A stretch of 64,000 nucleotides of DNA from JADMJV01 sp964649085. GTDB taxonomy: Bacteria > Vulcanimicrobiota > Xenobia > Xenobiales > JADMJV01. Positions 26,405 through 35,268 of the stretch are shown here, one piece after another. The notes beneath the pieces were generated by a model, which worked only from the letters and a program-made list of their open reading frames with translations, did not search any database and had not been told where the DNA came from. The position numbers were made by a program, and so were the translations under genes. The DNA lies in the NCBI GenBank assembly GCA_964649085.1, contig CAZYPN010000029.1, positions 23,620-87,619 of the forward strand, given 5' to 3'. Numbering within the stretch: position 1 is the first letter of the stretch; each line of letters begins with the position of its first letter.

Positions 26405-26793
26405 TTCACGATTTCGATTTGCTTGGGAGCGACCACCTGAATCTGAGTCTGGCCTTTATAGTTGCGCAGCAGCCCTCGCACTTGAATGGTGTGGCCGACG
26501 AGTTCTTTCACCTTAGGGAACTTCGAGGTATCGCCAGGAAAGATAATGGCGCGAAAGGGTTGATCCTGGGGGTTCTTCGAGAAATTGATGTAGTAGAAAC
26601 CTGCGGCATTGTTCTTGACCGAGGTGACCTTGCCTTGAACAATCACTCGTTGCCCCAAGCGTGAGGGGGCTTGCTCAGGCAAGATGCGTTCGAGTCCGGG
26701 TGTGCGAGAGGGGCTGGGGTAGACCTGTTTCTTGGGCTTGGATCCACACCCCACCAGAGTCAAAGTCATGAAAAGCACCAACAGATAACGCAT
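26401..26793 (-). CDS. lipoprotein with OB-fold-like domain
   Basis: A 130-residue protein. The signal peptide MRYLLVLFMTLTLVGC has a lipobox (Cys16). The mature part includes 'LGQRVIVQGKVTSVKNNAAG', then 'YYINFSKNPQDQPFRAIIF' and 'VRGLLRNYKGQTQIQV', the strand order of small OB-fold proteins of the tRNA_anti/DUF4131-like type seen in exported proteins near exonucleases. It is the first gene of the four-gene run ending at 20882 and overlaps the GT-C gene by 4 bases. Its role is unknown; binding of nucleic acid or sugar outside the inner membrane is possible. Confidence 0.6.
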   Translation of the reverse strand: MRYLLVLFMTLTLVGCGSKPKKQVYPSPSRTPGLERILPEQAPSRLGQRVIVQGKVTSVKNNAAGFYYINFSKNPQDQPFRAIIFPGDTSKFPKVKELVGHTIQVRGLLRNYKGQTQIQVVAPKQIEIVK

Positions 26794-26851
26794 GGGCGGT
26801 TATTCGCTCCGGGTTCGAAGGGCCCTTGAGATTGCGGAGGAACTCTGAGGC

Positions 26852-27673
26852 GTGGAAGGTTTCTATCTGCTGGCCGATGATCATGAGTGGCCGGCTGCTG
26901 AAGTCACCATCAAGAGCCTGCGTCTCTTTCACCCTCAGGCTCGTCTCATTCTGATTCCACGCAGTGCCCAGGTCGAGCGCGTGGCTGGCCTGGCCGAGCA
27001 GGTTTTCCAGTCCCAAGACCTCAGGCTGTGCGATCAATTCGGCGAGAGGCTGGCCGGCAGGAGCCATTCGGGTTATCGCAAGCTGCTGGCCTGGAAGGGG
27101 CCTCTAGAACGCTTCATCTGTTTGGAATCTCCCTGTTTGGTGACGGGCTCTTTAGAGTTCCTCTTTCAGTCTTTACACTCTTGGGGTTTCGTGCTGGGTT
27201 CTAGCGAGGAGGCCAGCTTTCGAAAGTACGTGTGGAAGCCCAGCATCTACCTGCGCACGCCGCTGACCAACGAGCAACTGGCTTTCGCTGCCCCCACCTG
27301 TCTGCTGGCCAGCCGCCGCGACAGTCTGAGCTGGGATCGATTTTCCGACCAGCTCGAAGAAGTTCGCGCCTGGAGCAGGCATCTGAACCTTGCTCAGGGT
27401 GAAACCGCCTTCCTCAACTACCTGATGGTGACGGCCAGGGCGCCGCGCACCAGTTTATTAGAGTGGATTCGCCAGGGCAAGGATCGGCGCTGCGTGCTGT
27501 GGGCAGGGCAAAGAGGGGGCCATGTGCAGGGGGGCACAGTATCGTTTCTGGACGATCGCGAAGTCGTGCTGGTGCACTGGGCGGGCTGTTGGAAGTCGCA
27601 CTGGTGGCGCCGCCGCCCCTATCAAAAGCTTTGGGACTACTATCAAGGACTCGCGCCAGCTTCCAGGAGTTGA
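26852..27673 (+). CDS. GT-A type glycosyltransferase-like protein
   Basis: The protein is 273 residues from GTG 26852. The layout 'FYLLADDHEWPAAEVTIKSL' followed by 'GYRKLLAWKGPLERFICLES' resembles sugar-nucleotide transferases in which an R-K-L-x-x-W segment is followed by the strand that carries the metal-binding D-x-D. Here that place reads L-E-S-P, so the metal site looks altered. The C-terminus is basic and aromatic ('WKSHWWRRRPYQKLWDYY'). It lies just ahead of the nucleotidyltransferase-GT2 gene, which starts 25 bases after its stop. The acceptor and sugar are unknown. Confidence 0.5.
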   Translation: MEGFYLLADDHEWPAAEVTIKSLRLFHPQARLILIPRSAQVERVAGLAEQVFQSQDLRLCDQFGERLAGRSHSGYRKLLAWKGPLERFICLESPCLVTGSLEFLFQSLHSWGFVLGSSEEASFRKYVWKPSIYLRTPLTNEQLAFAAPTCLLASRRDSLSWDRFSDQLEEVRAWSRHLNLAQGETAFLNYLMVTARAPRTSLLEWIRQGKDRRCVLWAGQRGGHVQGGTVSFLDDREVVLVHWAGCWKSHWWRRRPYQKLWDYYQGLAPASRS

Positions 27674-27698
27674 CCCCAAGGATTTCAAAGTTCCCCTC

Positions 27699-30105
27699 TT
27701 GTCTCGCTGGCTGGATACATTGGGCTGGTTGGTGGCGAAGACCGACGTGTTCCCGCTTCGCCAGCTTTACTCTTCGATTTATTCGGCCGGACTGGCTTAC
27801 CTGGTGCGCCAGTTGCGTCCGCTGCCCGGCTTACGTGCTTTCTATCTGTCGGGGTCGTATGCCCACGGCAAGCACGTCCACGGCGCCTCCGATATCGATT
27901 TTTTTATCCTTATCGACGCCTCCCAGCGGCAGCGCCTGGGAACCCTCTACCGAATTTTGCAACGAAGCATCACGCTGTTTCCCTTTTTAGGTCCACTGAA
28001 AGAACGCTGGCAGCAGGTGGTGCTGGTCGACCCGCAGGGTGAGGTCGACAATGCCGATCTCTTGTTTCGTCATCGTCTGGGGCTGCTGCGGCCGCTGCTT
28101 GAGCAGCACGGTTTTGTGTTGCGCGGCAGCATTCCCTGGAGTCAACTTCAGTTGTCTTTTCTGAACCTGCAACTCCGGCTGGCCTATCAGGCGAAACAAC
28201 GGGGAACTTCCGAGCCGGCCTTCTGGCAGCGGCGCGCTCAGGCAGTGTCTGAATTGCTGGCCTATCAGGGCCAGTGCCCGCGGGTGTCCCCCGGGTGGCA
28301 AGAGCTCTTGCAGGCTATTGAACGGGCGGCGGCGGCGGCGGTGAAAGGGTTGCCCGAGGTCGTATTGTCGGCCTCGATGCCTCAGGAGGCCCCCAACGAT
28401 CCTCAGGAGGCCCAATGCTGGGGCAGTTTTTGGGTGGGGCGATCCGATCCTGAACAGCGCGATTTTCGCAGCGTGGGCGCGGTCTATTCCTGGCAACCCC
28501 TCAGTTTGCTGGGCTTCGCCGAGCCGCTGCTGGTGCTCAGCCGTTGGGAGGCTCCCTGGCTTTTCGGTGAGACCACCATGCCCCAGGAAATCTGGGATTG
28601 GAATCGTGTCCAGTGTCGGGCCACCCTGCGTTCGATAGCCGAGCAACTGCTCGGTGGGGAAAAGTCGCTGTTGGAAAGCGATTGGGCCCTGCTGCAGGCT
28701 CTGCGTGCGTCCTCGATAGTGCAGAGTTTGCTGGCCGACCAACCCCAACCTGATAGTTCGGCCTTGCTGCAATGGTTGAAGGGTCGTTTCCCCGAAGCGG
28801 GCGACTGCCTGAGCCACGTGGTCGAATATCGAGAGGCTTTGCAGCGAGGTGAGGGGCGCTCGTATTGTCAGCGGTTACCGGCCAATTTCTCGGGCTTTCT
28901 GGTGGCGCTAACTCTGGCCGTGCTCGAGCAAGGGCCGCCGCCGCCCGCGTCGCTTTTGCATCAACGGCTTTCTCTGTCGTTGTGCGTGGTGACGCGCGAC
29001 CGTCCGGATTGGCTGAAGGCCTTGCTCGACACGGTCGTGGCTCAGACTCGTCGGCCCGATGAGGTGTTGATCGTCGACAACAGCCCCAGCCAGAGCGCCC
29101 GGGGCGTAGCCGACGCCTTTGTTGCTCAACTTCCCATTCGCTACCTCTCCGAGCCCCAGGGCAAACTCGGAGCGCTGCGCAGCCTGGCCATCCAGCAGTC
29201 CACGGGCGAGATTATCTGCTTTACCGATGACGACTGCCTGTTAGAGCCCGACTGGGTGGCCCAGGCCGAACGGAGTTTTCTGCGCGACAGTCGAATCGGT
29301 GCCGTGGGTGGCCGGGTCCGACACTACAGTCAGGACGATTCGGCCCTCGATCAGTTCCATCGGATTTATCTGGGGTAGGAGTGGCATGGCCTGGAGTTCA
29401 CTGATCGACATCCTGACCCGAGGTCGGCGGGTGGGCTATCTGGTGCGCGAAACCCATAGCCTGGCTTTCTTTTCCAACAACACCCTCTGTCTTCGCCGCA
29501 GCATGGTGGAACAGATCGGTCTCTACGATCCCGACTTGCAGGCCAGTGAAGATGTCGATATTTGTGCTCGTATCGCACGCGACCGCTGGTTTATCTACAA
29601 ATGCCCCGACATGGTGCTGTTTCACCGACCTCGTCCCAACCTGGTGTCGCTGTTGCGCCAATGGTGGGGTTATGGTCTCAATATTCCCAAGGTGTATCGA
29701 AAATACAGCCCGGGCCATTTGGAACTCTATGTCTACTGGCCACCCAATCGCTTTCTTCAACTGTTGCAGCGAGACGAACTGCCCTTTACTTGCTGCCTTT
29801 TCGTGCACCCGTTCTTGGTGATGCACCTGCTGGGCCTGGCCGCCAACCTGATGCACAGCAAGGTTCTGGCTCTGTTGGCGCTGGTGTCGGCCCTGCTGTA
29901 CGTGCTGCCCGACTTGAGCGGGGGCTTGGGCTGGCGCAGCTTCAAGGTGGGCTGCATTCGCTATCTGCTCAACTGGGTATTTTCTCTTTCACATCTCGTT
30001 GGAGCCTGGAAGTATCGCTGTCTCTACCTGCCCAACGTGGTCAGTGAGCGTCGCGACGGCAGTGAGTTTGTGCTCACTCAGGACGGGTCGCCGAGCTCCT
30101 GGTGA
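27699..30105 (+). CDS. nucleotidyltransferase - GT2 glycosyltransferase fusion, with a frame break
   Basis: From TTG 27699 (the best in-frame start after the previous stop) comes an N-terminal nucleotidyltransferase domain: 'LSGSYAHGKHVHGASDIDFF' (G52-S53, D65, D67). After about 350 helical residues follows a GT2 domain ('LSLCVVTRDRPDWLKALLDT', 'VLIVDNSPSQ', 'CFTDDDCLLEPDW'). The frame stops at TAG 29376, right after GGGG (29372-29375). Dropping one G joins it to the frame that runs to 30105 with 'GRSGMAWSSLIDILTRG', 'FSNNTLCLRRS', 'ASEDVDICARI' and two membrane helices. The rest of the gene is intact, so a sequencing indel or a very recent frameshift is likely. Its end overlaps the convergent GT2 gene. 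Confidence 0.7.
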
Positions 30106-31007
30106 ATGCAGTCGATCTGTGGTGGACCACTCCAGCGCAGACCCAACGGTGGAGCCAGCAGACCCATGGCCACGCCCGCTCCGTAGGTGAAGTGCAGCAT
30201 GAGAATCACCGGCGCCGTCATCAAACCTTGTAAAGGAGCGCGAAAACGCCAGGCCAGCTGCGCGCCCGCGGCCATACAGAGCAGGGCATAAAGCAAGAGC
30301 AACCAGTCCCATTTCATCCCCAGCATCACGATGAGCAACAGCGGTAGCAGATAGATCCCCTGGGGCTTCAGCGAGGTGCGCCACACCAGCGAGCCCCGAG
30401 CCACGCCATAGCGGAAATATTGCCAGAGGAACTGGTCGAGTCGGCTGCGTCGATGCCTCCAGACCGCCAGTTGCGGATGGTAATAGAGGCGACCGCCCAG
30501 CTGCCGCAAGCGCTGGACGAACTCGACGTCTTCACTGGGATGAAGCTCGAGGTGAAAGCCCCCTGCCTTCTCGAACCAGTGGCGCCGCACCAGCAGATTG
30601 CAGGTGATCAACTCGGCCCCCTGGACCTCTCGGGGCGGTCCGACGGGCCAGTTGCGAGGCTGGGTTACCAGCGTGGCCAGCCTGAGAGACAGAATGCGAC
30701 CGAAGAAATGCTCCCAGTAGCTGGCCTGGGGGTGGGTCAGACTGGGCCCACCCACAGCCGCCCAGTGGCCTTCGTCCATGAGACGCAGGCCAAGTTCCAG
30801 GTTTTCGGCGTCGATCTGACAGTCGTCGTCGAGGAAATAGAGAACCTCGCCTCGGGCCTGTTGCGCCCCCTGGTTGCGCTGGTAGCTGACGTTGCCGCCG
30901 ACGACGATGAGCAATTCCTGGCCGGGCCCGGGCTGCATTGGATAACGAATCTCTCGCCCGGACTTGAGGGGAATGATGATGCTCACGCGGGGGGTGGGAG
31001 CGGACAC
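30078..31007 (-). CDS. GT2 family glycosyltransferase
   Basis: A 309-residue protein. It opens with 'RVSIIIPLKSGREIRYPMQP', keeps the metal-binding 'YFLDDDCQID' and the acceptor-side 'HPSEDVEFVQRL' (E-D-V), and ends in two to three membrane helices, the plan of membrane-associated GT2 enzymes. The N-terminal part between strand 1 and the nucleotide loop is shorter than usual. It converges on the nucleotidyltransferase-GT2 gene, overlapping its last 28 bases. The two GT2 domains share the 'SEDV' layout and may act on the same glycan. Confidence 0.75.
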   Translation of the reverse strand: MSAPTPRVSIIIPLKSGREIRYPMQPGPGQELLIVVGGNVSYQRNQGAQQARGEVLYFLDDDCQIDAENLELGLRLMDEGHWAAVGGPSLTHPQASYWEHFFGRILSLRLATLVTQPRNWPVGPPREVQGAELITCNLLVRRHWFEKAGGFHLELHPSEDVEFVQRLRQLGGRLYYHPQLAVWRHRRSRLDQFLWQYFRYGVARGSLVWRTSLKPQGIYLLPLLLIVMLGMKWDWLLLLYALLCMAAGAQLAWRFRAPLQGLMTAPVILMLHFTYGAGVAMGLLAPPLGLRWSGPPQIDCIHQELGDPS

Positions 31008-31077
31008 GGGGGATGGTTCAGGATTTTCTGCCCGAGGCCTTCAAAGGCACCGGCGGCCGACTAGAGAATTCCCCTCG

Positions 31078-31536
31078 ATGGATTCTGAAACCTCACCCCC
31101 AGATGAAGCCAGCGAAACTCCGCCCCCAGAGCCGGAACCAGAACCCGAGCGTCGCCGCGAGTATCGACTCAACAAGGTGCTCGGCGCGGTGTTGGGAACC
31201 GGCGAAGATGCCTACCGGGCCAGGATTTTCGTGATCAACATCAGCCGGACCGGCCTCAAGGCCACTCACCAGGTACGGGTTCCCGATGCCGACAGCACTC
31301 ATTTGCAGCTGTTCTTGAGCAGTAAGGAGCCGCCCTTGGAAATTGAAGCTCGAGTGGCCTGGCAGAAAGAATTGACGGTCTCTGGCATGTTCGAAATCGG
31401 TTTCCAGTTTCTCTCGATGTCCGAGGACGATAACCTGCGGCTCGATGAGTTCATGATCGCCGAAACCCAGAAGGTAGAGCCTTCCAAGCCGCTCGATCTC
31501 TCTTCACCCTGGAAGTTCGGTCGAACTCCGGGATAA
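31078..31536 (+). CDS. PilZ domain protein
   Basis: The protein is 152 residues from ATG 31078. After an acidic/proline-rich lead (1-24) comes RRREYR (25-30) and, 24 residues later, NISRTG (54-59): the R-x-x-x-R and (D/N)-x-S-x-x-G motifs that hold cyclic di-GMP in PilZ domains. The rest, 'IEARVAWQKE' and 'FEIGFQFLSMSEDD', completes the barrel. It is a single-domain receptor, probably signalling to motility, pilus or polysaccharide machinery. It is divergent from the GT2 gene with 70 bases between. No diguanylate cyclase is in the window. Confidence 0.85.
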   Translation: MDSETSPPDEASETPPPEPEPEPERRREYRLNKVLGAVLGTGEDAYRARIFVINISRTGLKATHQVRVPDADSTHLQLFLSSKEPPLEIEARVAWQKELTVSGMFEIGFQFLSMSEDDNLRLDEFMIAETQKVEPSKPLDLSSPWKFGRTPG

Positions 31537-31648
31537 GGATTTCCCGGTCCAATCGCGCCGGTAGCTTTGGACGCCTGAGGGCATCTAGACTGAAGCTGTC
31601 GGATTGCGCTCGCTGCCATCCGCAGATGTGAGGGGAGCTTTGATTCCG

Positions 31649-32245
31649 ATGGAGCGTAATCCAAACAACATGATGATGTTAACCGCCGGGCTGGGCCTGA
31701 TTGCGGTGGGTACTGGTGTGCCCTTTGCCCTGGTTCTGTTGGGAATGTTGGCAATGGCAAGCGGCAATATGTCGCTGATGTTGGCGGCCGCGGGGATCGG
31801 GGCTCTGTTGTTCCTCGGCCTCGGGATGCTGGGAATGGCCGGGCAGTTGCTGTGCTTGTTTTCGCCGTTGAGCCAGAGCACCAAGACCCCTCTGGGGGTG
31901 AGCCTGGTTTGTGCCGGCCTGGCCCAGTTCCTGGGGATCAAGTTCTTGGGGCTGATTGGGGCCATTGGCTTTCTGCTGTTTCTCTATGGGGTCTGTCGAG
32001 AACTGGGGGCCGCGGACCTGATTCAGCGCTTCAATTCCTCGGCTTTTCTGGGTCTGCTTTGCATGCTGGCGGGGGTCGCTTCCCCCGTGCTCGGCGCGAT
32101 GGCAGGCGGCGGAGCCCTGCTCATCGGCATGCTGACCGCCTTCCTTTTTGGGGCCTTCGCCTTTGCTCGTTATGCTCAAACGATCGTCGACCTGGCCATG
32201 CGGGCCAATCGGCTGCGACTGGGCGGTAACTTCAGCCACTTCTGA
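31649..32245 (+). CDS. six-helix membrane protein, unknown function
   Basis: The protein is 198 residues from ATG 31649, which has GGGGAG about 10 bases upstream. The sequence is almost all hydrophobic, about six helices rich in Gly, Leu and Met, with a short basic end ('MRANRLRLGGNFSHF'). I recognise no family. A hairpin followed by five T (32274-32312) ends the transcript. It could belong with the PilZ gene 112 bases upstream, but the gap suggests its own promoter. Confidence 0.55.
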   Translation: MERNPNNMMMLTAGLGLIAVGTGVPFALVLLGMLAMASGNMSLMLAAAGIGALLFLGLGMLGMAGQLLCLFSPLSQSTKTPLGVSLVCAGLAQFLGIKFLGLIGAIGFLLFLYGVCRELGAADLIQRFNSSAFLGLLCMLAGVASPVLGAMAGGGALLIGMLTAFLFGAFAFARYAQTIVDLAMRANRLRLGGNFSHF

Positions 32246-32273
32246 TCGATCGAGCTGCATCCGTAGAGAACTG

Positions 32274-32312
32274 GCCGGGCGCTGGCGTTGCCAACTCGCG
32301 CTCGGGCTTTTT
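32274..32312 (+). terminator. probable Rho-independent terminator
   Basis: GCCGGGCGC (32274-32282) pairs imperfectly, with one bulge, with GCGCTCGGGC (32298-32307), and TTTTT follows. It lies 28 bases after the stop of the membrane protein gene. Confidence 0.55.
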
Positions 32313-32398
32313 GTTGCCAGCAGGAAGGTCCCACCTGTAGTGATAATTAACCATTAGGGGGATAATTTATAAATTTATCAACTTGGAGACACTAGAAG
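32313..32398 (+). promoter_or_regulatory. AT-rich promoter region before the orphan gene at 32399
   Basis: About 45 of these bases (32339-32383) are strongly AT-rich in an otherwise GC-rich window and contain TGATAAT, GATAAT and TATAAA elements, any of which could serve as a -10 box. I cannot pair one firmly with a -35 box. GGAGA sits about 10 bases before the ATG. A terminator lies directly upstream, so this gene must have its own promoter here. Confidence 0.45.
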
Positions 32399-33031
32399 AT
32401 GGACCTCTCCGGAATCTCAGGTCGGACCCAGGAATCGTGGCTCGGAAGAGCCTGGAGAAGTTTGAAGGACATCGCCCAGGAAAGTCCCCGAGACTCTTAT
32501 TTCAAGTCGGAGCTTCAGTTCGCCAGCGAGGACGCCAGCCGCCAGGCTTTTCTAGAGGCCCGCCAGCGATTGCTTCGTCCCGATGGTTGGAAGGAACTGG
32601 GTCCCAAGTGGGGGGCGGCCCGATTTGAGGTTCACGGCGCCCAGGCCCGTGGGGAGAAGAACGTTCAACAAGGAGATCTGCTGAAGATTCAGCTACCCGC
32701 CTTTCCTCGTGCAACCTGGGTTCGAGTTGAATCGGTGGTGGATGAACCCGACCGACTGGAAGTTCGAGTACGTCCCACGGGGGCGCCAGGCAGCCAGGGC
32801 GTGGATCACATCTTTGGCGAGGCAACCACCAATACATTTACTCTGGAGCGCTCGGGTGAGCATTTGATCGGTGGCGTACAGGGTAAGCATGAGGTCGCCA
32901 ATTTTTCGGGCCCGTGGTGGCAAGACTTGCTTTCGGCCAGCTTTCTCTGGGGTGGTTGGATGGGCGGTAAAGACCATCAGTGGAAGCCCTTCGTGCACAA
33001 CCTCCTGCGTGGGCCCAATCGGATCGATTAA
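32399..33031 (+). CDS. orphan soluble protein, unknown function
   Basis: The protein is 210 residues from ATG 32399. It has no signal peptide or membrane helix. The middle reads like a small beta barrel ('QQGDLLKIQLPAFPRATWVR', 'RLEVRVRPTG', 'EATTNTFTLERSGEHLIGG') and the end is rich in Trp and Gly ('FSGPWWQDLLSASFLWGGWM'). I recognise no family; a lipid- or ligand-binding fold is possible. It stands alone between a terminator and the next promoter gap (109 bases), with its own AT-rich promoter region, which suggests separate regulation. Confidence 0.5.
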   Translation: MDLSGISGRTQESWLGRAWRSLKDIAQESPRDSYFKSELQFASEDASRQAFLEARQRLLRPDGWKELGPKWGAARFEVHGAQARGEKNVQQGDLLKIQLPAFPRATWVRVESVVDEPDRLEVRVRPTGAPGSQGVDHIFGEATTNTFTLERSGEHLIGGVQGKHEVANFSGPWWQDLLSASFLWGGWMGGKDHQWKPFVHNLLRGPNRID

Positions 33032-33140
33032 CAAACGACTCTCGAACCGGTAACCTCCGCTGTTGCTCTCTAAGAGCCGTCTAAGTCGCTTCTGGCATTC
33101 TGACTTCACAAAGAGAACAGAACAAGGAGCGAACCGAACG

Positions 33141-34148
33141 ATGAATGCCGTAGCCGCAAAGAAACTCGAGCAGTTTAGTGTCAACCGCCCTACCACCAGT
33201 GAGCGCCCTCAGTTGTCGGTGGTGCGCAGTGAAGCTCGCACCGAAGCCCGCTCCAGCAACGCCAGCCTGGATGGCGTTTCGGTTTCCGACCGCGCGGTAG
33301 AAATCCAGGCCAGCGACAACCTGCAGAGGGCCTGGAAGGACATGGCCGGAGCCTCGCAGAGCAACAGCGATGCCGATCGCTTTCGTTCCGAGAGCAAGCA
33401 GCCCCTGGAAGGCTACGATCAGACCAAGTTGGACAACCCCGAACACCGCACCCCCAAGTATCTGTTCGGCCGGGTCGCACAGGACTTTAAGCTGGACTCG
33501 GTGCAGGGCGACAAAGCTCGGGCCGAGGAGTTGCTCAAGGCAATGGTACCCGACCTGAAAGCCGCCGGCCTGGAAGTCGTAGGGGTTCAGGGCGACCGGA
33601 TTCAAGTGAAAACCGAGGTCGGCTACGAGTGGGTCGACGTGATTCGCGGCGCGGGCACAAACGAGCCGGGCTGGCAATGGGGCTCCGAGGGCAAAGGAAC
33701 GCCCGAGCCCACCGCTTCGGCCCGTGAGTGGGCGGCCAAGGTTGGCCTGAACCTCGATGCGGAAGGCTCAGTGGCTCCCGCCGCGGGCGCAGCTGCCGGG
33801 GCGGGTGCTGCTGCTGCCGCAGCCGGTGGTGCAGCAGCGATGAACAACGGTCCCAAAGTTCTTGGCGCCCAGATCGACAGCGCCAGGGTTCTGGCCGTCC
33901 TGAATCGCTACCCGGCCGATGGTCAGGGACTGACCCGGGCCGTCAAGGACCCCGAGTTGCAGAAACTTTATCCTGGGGTGATGACCTACGGTGGTCACAG
34001 CCAGGACGGCAAAGCCTTCAACGCCGACGATCGGCTCGCCAAGGGACTCAATGTCGACAAACTGTTCTTCCCCAACGGGGCCATCGTAGACGTGATCGTT
34101 TCGGCCGGGTCTCGCGATGCCAAATGGGGTTGGATACCCGAAAACTAG
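33141..34148 (+). CDS. orphan protein with Ala-rich linker, unknown function
   Basis: The protein is 335 residues from ATG 33141 (AAGGAG 11 bases upstream). Two parts are joined by a low-complexity Ala/Gly linker at about 213-233. The N-terminal part is charged and helical, with a small alpha/beta piece ('RAEELLKAMVPDLKAAGLEV', 'VQVKTEVGYEWVDVI'-like). The C-terminal part includes 'ARVLAVLNRYPADGQGLTRA' and 'VDVIVSAGSRDAKWGWIPE'. There is no signal peptide, and I cannot assign a family. It ends 40 bases before a strong terminator, so it is a single-gene unit. Confidence 0.5.
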   Translation: MNAVAAKKLEQFSVNRPTTSERPQLSVVRSEARTEARSSNASLDGVSVSDRAVEIQASDNLQRAWKDMAGASQSNSDADRFRSESKQPLEGYDQTKLDNPEHRTPKYLFGRVAQDFKLDSVQGDKARAEELLKAMVPDLKAAGLEVVGVQGDRIQVKTEVGYEWVDVIRGAGTNEPGWQWGSEGKGTPEPTASAREWAAKVGLNLDAEGSVAPAAGAAAGAGAAAAAAGGAAAMNNGPKVLGAQIDSARVLAVLNRYPADGQGLTRAVKDPELQKLYPGVMTYGGHSQDGKAFNADDRLAKGLNVDKLFFPNGAIVDVIVSAGSRDAKWGWIPEN

Positions 34149-34188
34149 TCTAGAACGTCTCCGTTCATCACGCTCCGAACAGGCTTGG

Positions 34189-34216
34189 GCCCGGGTATCC
34201 CCCGGGCTATTTTTTT
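34189..34216 (+). terminator. Rho-independent terminator
   Basis: A perfect GCCCGGG / CCCGGGC stem (34189-34195 and 34201-34207) with a 5-base loop is followed by TATTTTTTT. It ends the transcript of the gene stopping at 34148, and its right edge touches the stop codon of the convergent SGNH gene. Confidence 0.8.
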
Positions 34217-35178
34217 GCCTGGGCCCGTCGCGACAGGGACTGTAGCCGACGGCGGACCGCAGGTGCGATCTCTTCGGCCATTCTCCGATAGCCGGTTTCA
34301 TTGAAGTGACGCTTCCCTGGTGGGTTGGAGTCACGTCCGTCGTTGCAGAAAAGGCCTTCGGCTGATGGGAAGAGAACCTCAATGTCGGGTCGATCGACAA
34401 TCGTTGTTAACTCCTGATAGTCGCTCGATCGGTGGTCGGGGTAGTGTTCCTGGGGTGCCACCCGCACAATCAGCAGCGAGAATCCGTGAAGGCGCGACAG
34501 TCGCTGCATCTCGGCCAGTTCCAGCCGAACCTTCTGGCGGGCCCATACTTGTAGATGGTCACGGTAGTCGCTCCGCTGGGGCTGTGGCGCTCGTCGCATG
34601 GCCTGGAGCAGGTGTCGTCCCAGGTAGGTGTGGCGCAGAAAGCCTCGCAACGGTCGAGAGGACTGGCACAGCCGGTCGCGCTGGAGCAGCCAGTGGTCGG
34701 CTGCTCCGGTAAACACCAGTTGACCCTTTGCGTCGATGTCCTGGACGGGCGTTCTCAGGTTGTCGCGCACATCGTTGGCATACAGCGCCCAGATGACCAG
34801 TTGGGGTTTGAGTCGCGGCAGCACCCAACGTTGAAAGTAGGCCAGTTGACGATCGGGACCACTGTCGCCAATGCCCAGATTGACGACGCAACATTCGGGC
34901 AGCAGTTCTTCCAGAACAGCAGGATAGCTGTGGGATGGATTGACGGGATATCCCTGGGTGAAAGAGTCGCCCAGGCACATCACCACCGGCCGCCCTTCAG
35001 TCCGACGTTGCTCTGCCTCCAGAAATTCAGATCGAACCATTCGCCTGGGAATCATGATGAAATCGGGGTGGGGCCCAAAGGGAGAGCCTGGTAGAACGTG
35101 TTCGTGATCGACCTGAGGCCGATCCCCAAAGAGTCGGAGTCCGATTTCCATCGCGATCAGTCCAACGAGCAGGCCCAC
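34207..35178 (-). CDS. membrane-anchored SGNH/GDSL hydrolase
   Basis: The protein is 323 residues from GTG 35178. The in-frame codons just upstream (KRLLLVLV) would lengthen the membrane anchor, but no usual start codon precedes them before a stop, so the N-terminus may begin at a rarer codon. The catalytic blocks are 'VVMCLGDSFTQGY' (Ser), 'NLGIGDSGPD' and 'ALYANDVRDN', with a late 'NPPGKRHFNETGY' in the place of D-x-x-H: the His is clear but the Asp is not in its usual spot. It is probably a periplasmic esterase acting on an acylated glycan. It is the last gene of the long minus-strand run. Confidence 0.65.
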   Translation of the reverse strand: MGLLVGLIAMEIGLRLFGDRPQVDHEHVLPGSPFGPHPDFIMIPRRMVRSEFLEAEQRRTEGRPVVMCLGDSFTQGYPVNPSHSYPAVLEELLPECCVVNLGIGDSGPDRQLAYFQRWVLPRLKPQLVIWALYANDVRDNLRTPVQDIDAKGQLVFTGAADHWLLQRDRLCQSSRPLRGFLRHTYLGRHLLQAMRRAPQPQRSDYRDHLQVWARQKVRLELAEMQRLSRLHGFSLLIVRVAPQEHYPDHRSSDYQELTTIVDRPDIEVLFPSAEGLFCNDGRDSNPPGKRHFNETGYRRMAEEIAPAVRRRLQSLSRRAQAKK

Positions 35179-35268
35179 AAGGACAAGCAGGAGGCGCTTC
35201 AGTGGCTGGTCCTGGCCGGAGACAACATCGTTCGAGGCTAGGTGGTGAACCGGAAATTTTGCTGAATT

